Source: Streptacidiphilus sp. P02-A3a (GTDB lineage: Bacteria > Actinomycetota > Actinomycetes > Streptomycetales > Streptomycetaceae). From it: DNA of 64,000 nt. A program made the position numbers and the translations under genes. Shown here piece after piece: positions 60,740-64,000 of this stretch (position 1 is the first letter of the stretch; each line of letters begins with the position of its first letter). The stretch is from NCBI RefSeq assembly GCF_014084105.1, contig NZ_CP048289.1, positions 3,605,922 through 3,669,921 on the forward strand, given 5' to 3'. The notes below the pieces were generated by a model, which did no database searches, was not told where the DNA came from, and worked only from the letters and a program-made list of their open reading frames with translations.

Positions 60740-61764
60740 GCCACCGCCTCCATCGCCATCGGTTGCGACCACTCAAGGGCCGGGGTGCGTACCGGTGCGT
60801 CGTACAGGCCTATCACCTCGTCGTCGGCGACCAGCAGCGAGAGCGAGAAGCCCCGGGTGTCCAGCGCCGTGGAGAAGTTGCCGACCAGGGAGCGGGCGAC
60901 GCGCACGCCCAGCCCCTCCAGCACCCGCGCCGTCTCGTGCGCGATGGCGTACAGCTCCAGGCTGGTGACCGCCCCCAGGCCGTTCACCAGGACGATCACC
61001 GGCGCCTCCACGGGCGGTCGGAGCGCGGCGACCAGTGCCTCGCCCATCCGGTCCACCAGGTCGCCGAGGGAGCTCTGCCGCAGTGACCGGGCGGCCCGCT
61101 CGCCGTGGATGCCGACCCCGAACTCAAGGACCCCGGCGGGCAGTTGGTAGGCGGGCCGACCGGTGGCGGGCGCGGTGTGGGCGGTAGCGGCGACGGCCAT
61201 GCTGCGGCTCTGGGCGACGATCCGGGCGCCGAGCTCGGCGAGCTGGGTCAGTCCGTCGCCCCGGTCCGCGGCCGCGCCCAGGATCTTCTCCACCAGCACC
61301 GTCGCGGCAGTGCCCCGGCGGCCCACGGCCACCCCTTCGGAGTCGGACGCCAGGTCGTCGTCCACCAGCACCCGGGCACAGGGGATCCCCTGGTGTGCCA
61401 GCCGTTCGGCGGCGATGCCGAAGTTGATCCGGTCGCCGGTGTAGTTCTTGACGATGTGCAGGACCCCCTCGGGGCCCGCGACCGCGCAGGACGCCCGGAA
61501 GAGCTGCCGGTTGTGGGGCGAGGCGAAGACCTGCCCGGGGCAGGCCGCGTCCAGCATTCCCGCGCCGACGAAGCCGACGTGCATCGGCTCGTGCCCGGAC
61601 CCGCCGCCGGACAGCAGCCCGACCCGGCGGGACCGGTGGGTGTGCCGGGCCCGCAGGTAGCCGTCCTGCGCGTGCAGTTCCACCAGGCCGTGGTGCACCT
61701 TGGCGAACCCGGCTATGGCATCGGCTACCAGCGATTCCTGGGAGGTCGAGAAATACCCGGCCAT
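60736..61764 (-). CDS. dhaK: Dihydroxyacetone kinase substrate-binding subunit DhaK
   Basis: The 342-residue protein has GLLSGGGSGHEPMHVGFVG (substrate loop), IVKNYTGDRINFGIA and GVGIHGER with the catalytic His that forms a hemiaminal with dihydroxyacetone. The C-terminal domain matches DhaK length. It phosphorylates dihydroxyacetone together with DhaL. The ATG follows GAGCCGC with a weak ribosome binding site. It is the first gene of the dhaK-dhaL operon. A GC-rich hairpin lies upstream, belonging to the preceding small gene. Confidence 0.94.
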   Translation of the reverse strand: MAGYFSTSQESLVADAIAGFAKVHHGLVELHAQDGYLRARHTHRSRRVGLLSGGGSGHEPMHVGFVGAGMLDAACPGQVFASPHNRQLFRASCAVAGPEGVLHIVKNYTGDRINFGIAAERLAHQGIPCARVLVDDDLASDSEGVAVGRRGTAATVLVEKILGAAADRGDGLTQLAELGARIVAQSRSMAVAATAHTAPATGRPAYQLPAGVLEFGVGIHGERAARSLRQSSLGDLVDRMGEALVAALRPPVEAPVIVLVNGLGAVTSLELYAIAHETARVLEGLGVRVARSLVGNFSTALDTRGFSLSLLVADDEVIGLYDAPVRTPALEWSQPMAMEAVA

Positions 61765-61871
61765 TGCGGCTCCTCAGGCTCCTCGGACGGTGGCGGGCCG
61801 GATGGGTCGGCCTGCTGCGCTCATCGTGACCCGGACCCCGGGCGGCGGCAAGTCGCGTGAAGCGGCCCGTC

Positions 61872-61901
61872 GCGCGCCGTGCGCGGCCGTGCGCGGCGCG
61901 C
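61872..61901 (-). terminator. GC-rich hairpin behind the DUF4190-like gene
   Basis: An 8-bp stem (GCGCGCCG / CGGCGCGC) with a 14-nt GC-rich loop lies about 85 bp past the stop of the small membrane-protein gene and about 108 bp before the dhaK start. It is a plausible but weak terminator. Confidence 0.35.
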
Positions 61902-61986
61902 CGGGGGCGCGGCCCCCGCCCGGTGGCGGCCCCGGACGCGCGGCATTCGGGTGAACGAAGGACCGGCGGGCCCACGCTCAGTGGGG

Positions 61987-62277
61987 TCAGCTTCCGACGT
62001 GCCACTGGAAGCCGCCGTGGCTGCTGGCCAGCGCCAGTATGACCACGAACAGCACGATGTCCACCACGCCGAGCACGATCGCGGACATCGCCATGCCCGA
62101 ACCGCCCGCTCCGCCGCGCCGGGCGTTCCGCAGGCCGACGCCCCCGAAGATCAACGCCAGTGGGCCCAGAATGAAGTTGAAGAGGAAGATCCCGACGATC
62201 CCGCAGACCAGGCCCGCGATCGCAAGGCCGTTGCTACCGCTGCGGGTCGCAGTCGAGTCACCGTATCCCGTCGCCAT
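61987..62277 (-). CDS. DUF4190-like small membrane protein
   Basis: The 96-residue protein matches DUF4190: NGLAIAGLVCGIVGIFLFNFILGPLALIFGGVGLRNA, then GMAMSAIVLGVVDIVLFVVILALA, giving two TM hairpins typical of this family. A short polar N-terminus precedes them. The function is unknown. ATG 62277 follows GGGGAGTAACA. It is divergent from the hydrogenase operon, separated by 427 bp. Confidence 0.85.
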   Translation of the reverse strand: MATGYGDSTATRSGSNGLAIAGLVCGIVGIFLFNFILGPLALIFGGVGLRNARRGGAGGSGMAMSAIVLGVVDIVLFVVILALASSHGGFQWHVGS

Positions 62278-62594
62278 TGTTACTCCCCGAAGATGGATTC
62301 GCTTGCTCGTGAAGGTCGCGTGCCCCGGCAACTCCGCTATATGCCGGTCCTTCTGACGATGACGCAGAATTCCGCGCGGCAGAGCCGGGTACCGGTAACG
62401 CTCGCGACGCCTTGAGACGCGTTGTCGGTCGGCCTACTCGAAGACCGCCGAGTGGCCCTGCCGGGGATCGCTTTCGGGTGACCTCCGCGACCCGGCGCGG
62501 CGGCGGCGCGCCGGGGGTGCCCGACGATCGCCACTGACTGGGTCCGAGCAGGCGCCGGACGGCGTCGGCGCGGACAGTGGCCCCGAGCCGCACG

Positions 62595-62647
62595 GCGGGT
62601 TCACCGGTCCGGCCGCTCCAGCAGTGCGCTCGGACCGGTGAACCCGC
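62595..62647 (+). promoter_or_regulatory. Long hairpin in the upstream region of hhyS
   Basis: A perfect 17-bp stem (62595-62611 with 62631-62647) has a 19-nt loop, ending 57 bp before the hhyS start. It may be an attenuator, an mRNA-stabilising element or a terminator for upstream read-through. The remainder of the 427-bp gap (62278-62704) shows no supported gene or obvious promoter box. Confidence 0.5.
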
Positions 62648-62704
62648 AGGCTGATCGGTGGACGCACAGGTTTGCCGCACAGACCTCCCCGAGGAGGAAC
62701 CGCC

Positions 62705-63793
62705 ATGAACGCACCATCCCCGGCCACCGCCACGGCAGCGGAGCCCGCCGGACCCGCTGCCGAAGAAGAGTCCCCGATCCACATCCTCTGGATCAACGCC
62801 GGCCTGAGCTGCGACGGCGACTCCGTCTCGCTGACCGCCGCCACCCAGCCCAGCATCGAGGAGATCGCCCTCAGCGTGCTGCCAGGGCTGCCGAAGATCG
62901 CTGTGCACTGGCCGCTGATCGACTTCGAGTGCGGTCCGGTCCAGGGCGCGGACAACTTCATCGAGTGGTTCTTCAAGGGCGAGCGGGGCGAGATCGACCC
63001 GTTCGTGCTGGTCGTCGAGGGCTCGATCCCGAACGAGTCGATCAAGTCGGAGGGCTACTGGTGCGGGTTCGGCGACGACCCGGCCACCGGGCAGCCGATC
63101 ACCACCAGCGAGTGGATCGACCGGCTCGCGCCCAAGGCGCTGGCCGTGGTCGCCATCGGGACCTGCGCCACCTACGGCGGCATCCACGCGATGGAGGGCA
63201 ACCCGACCGGGGCCATGGGCGTGCCCGACTACCTGGGCTGGGACTGGAAGTCCAAGGCGGGCATCCCCATCGTGTGCGTCCCGGGCTGTCCGATCCAGCC
63301 GGACAACTTCGCCGAGACCCTGGTCTACCTGCTGCACCAGGCGACCGGCGCGGCCCCGATGATCCCGCTGGACGAGCAGCTGCGCCCGGCCTGGCTGTTC
63401 GGGGCGACCGTGCACGAGGGCTGCGACCGGGCCGGGTACTACGAGCAGGGCCAGTTCGCCACCACCTACGACTCGCCCAAGTGCCTGGTGAAGCTGGGCT
63501 GCTGGGGACCGGTGGTGAAGTGCAACGTGCCCAAGCGCGGCTGGATGAACGGAATCGGCGGCTGCCCCAACGTCGGCGGCATCTGCATCGCCTGCACCAT
63601 GCCCGGGTTCCCGGACAAGTTCATGCCGTTCATGGACGAGCCCCCCGGCGGCAAGGTCTCCAGCACCGCCAGCGCGGCCTACGGCTCGGTGATCCGCAGA
63701 CTGCGCGGGATCACCATGCACACCGTGGACAAGGAGCCCAAGTGGCGCCACCGCGGCGAGCAGCTCAGCACCGGCTACCGGCCGCCCTGGTGA
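62705..63793 (+). CDS. hhyS: [NiFe]-hydrogenase small subunit, group 1h high-affinity type
   Basis: The 362-residue small subunit has no Tat signal, as expected for the actinobacterial 1h (former group 5) enzymes. These scavenge atmospheric H2 during starvation or sporulation. Iron-sulfur ligand regions are visible: LSCDGDSVSL, IGTCATYGGI, PGCPIQPDN (proximal cluster) and CDRAG, LGCWGPVVKC, GGCPNVGGICIACTMPGFPDKF (medial/distal). The start follows GAGGAGGAACCGCC. A long hairpin begins 2 bp after the stop, and the large-subunit gene follows. The family assignment is firm from full-length motif match. Confidence 0.95.
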   Translation: MNAPSPATATAAEPAGPAAEEESPIHILWINAGLSCDGDSVSLTAATQPSIEEIALSVLPGLPKIAVHWPLIDFECGPVQGADNFIEWFFKGERGEIDPFVLVVEGSIPNESIKSEGYWCGFGDDPATGQPITTSEWIDRLAPKALAVVAIGTCATYGGIHAMEGNPTGAMGVPDYLGWDWKSKAGIPIVCVPGCPIQPDNFAETLVYLLHQATGAAPMIPLDEQLRPAWLFGATVHEGCDRAGYYEQGQFATTYDSPKCLVKLGCWGPVVKCNVPKRGWMNGIGGCPNVGGICIACTMPGFPDKFMPFMDEPPGGKVSSTASAAYGSVIRRLRGITMHTVDKEPKWRHRGEQLSTGYRPPW

Positions 63794-63795
63794 GC

Positions 63796-63838
63796 GCGGC
63801 GCCGCTCAGCCGCAGTCCCCGCGGCTGAGCGGCGCCGC
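63796..63838 (+). promoter_or_regulatory. Intercistronic hairpin between hhyS and hhyL
   Basis: A perfect 18-bp stem (63796-63813 with 63821-63838) has a 7-nt loop and begins 2 bp after the hhyS stop. GCGGCTGAGCGG is repeated again just after it. It could be a partial terminator or RNase barrier tuning subunit ratio. Confidence 0.6.
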
Positions 63839-63886
63839 GGCTGAGCGGTCCCCGCAGCTGAGAAGTCCCCCTCCACCACGAAGCAG

Positions 63887-64000
63887 ATGACGAAGGGCAC
63901 GGCAGAGACGATGGTTGCACCGACGACAAAGGCGGCCGGAGACGGCAGCGGCCTCACGGAGATGTCCTGGGATCCGATCACCCGGATCGTTGGCAGCCTC
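63887..64000 (+). CDS. hhyL: [NiFe]-hydrogenase large subunit, 5' end (partial)
   Basis: The frame runs to the window edge and encodes a polar N-terminus followed by MSWDPITRIVGSL, the conserved start of the 1h large subunit (DPITRIxGxL). ATG 63887 has only a weak GAAGCAG signal. An in-frame ATG at 63911 is an alternative. The gene would encode the NiFe active-site subunit partnered with HhyS, 93 bp downstream of it. Confidence 0.9.
   Translation, partial: MTKGTAETMVAPTTKAAGDGSGLTEMSWDPITRIVGSL

Overview
The window is high-GC DNA with GC-rich third positions. GTG and TTG starts occur, along with strong GGAGG-type ribosome binding sites, many small secreted proteins, AraC/MerR/STAND regulators, a PASTA-type Ser/Thr kinase and a group 1h (high-affinity) [NiFe] hydrogenase. 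This points to a filamentous actinomycete, most likely Streptomycetaceae (Streptomyces, Kitasatospora or Streptacidiphilus). No rRNA, tRNA, CRISPR array, intact transposon or replication origin was seen.

Layout. 0-7.4 kb is catabolic and accessory: fumarylacetoacetase, an epimerase behind a secreted class II cholesterol-oxidase homologue with a perfect operator-like dyad, an AraC regulator, an alpha/beta hydrolase and a membrane-anchored protein. 7.4-12.8 kb is a leftward set: aldo/keto reductase, large ThDP enzyme, O-methyltransferase and SGNH hydrolase. It looks like a small uncharacterised biosynthetic cassette. 13-19 kb holds a PASTA kinase, a reductase and an HTH-NB-ARC-TPR regulator. 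19.3-26 kb is a rightward run of exported proteins: a lipoprotein, two peptidase-inhibitor-I36-like proteins (the first with an apparent ATT start), a small exported protein and a 1374-residue transglycosylase/golvesin-like/SGNH protein. 26-33 kb holds regulators (AraC with a divergent atypical SDR, MerR) and small enzymes.

33-57 kb is the most unusual part. It contains a CHAT-TPR protease-like protein divergent from a translationally coupled partner pair. It also has a secreted MIO-lyase-family protein with an altered MIO motif beside a 2-oxoglutarate oxygenase, and two near-identical 53-residue membrane proteins. A decayed NB-ARC gene follows, then a graveyard of remnants (alkylsulfatase C-terminus, DUF721/DciA-like, HNH nuclease). 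After these come an HTH-trypsin-like pseudoprotease, an intact alkylsulfatase, and an EACC1 + caspase-like/NACHT/multi-TM pair. The concentration of caspase-like, NACHT and STAND proteins with decayed neighbours resembles the actinobacterial 'conflict system' (immune or programmed-death-like) loci.

57-64 kb is metabolic: a beta-helix protein with a discoidin-like domain divergent from a GH8 glycanase with a CBM, dihydroxyacetone kinase DhaK/DhaL, and the start of the hydrogenase operon hhyS-hhyL, with long hairpins before and between the two subunits. All assignments come from reading motifs and remembered family sequences. No database search was run.
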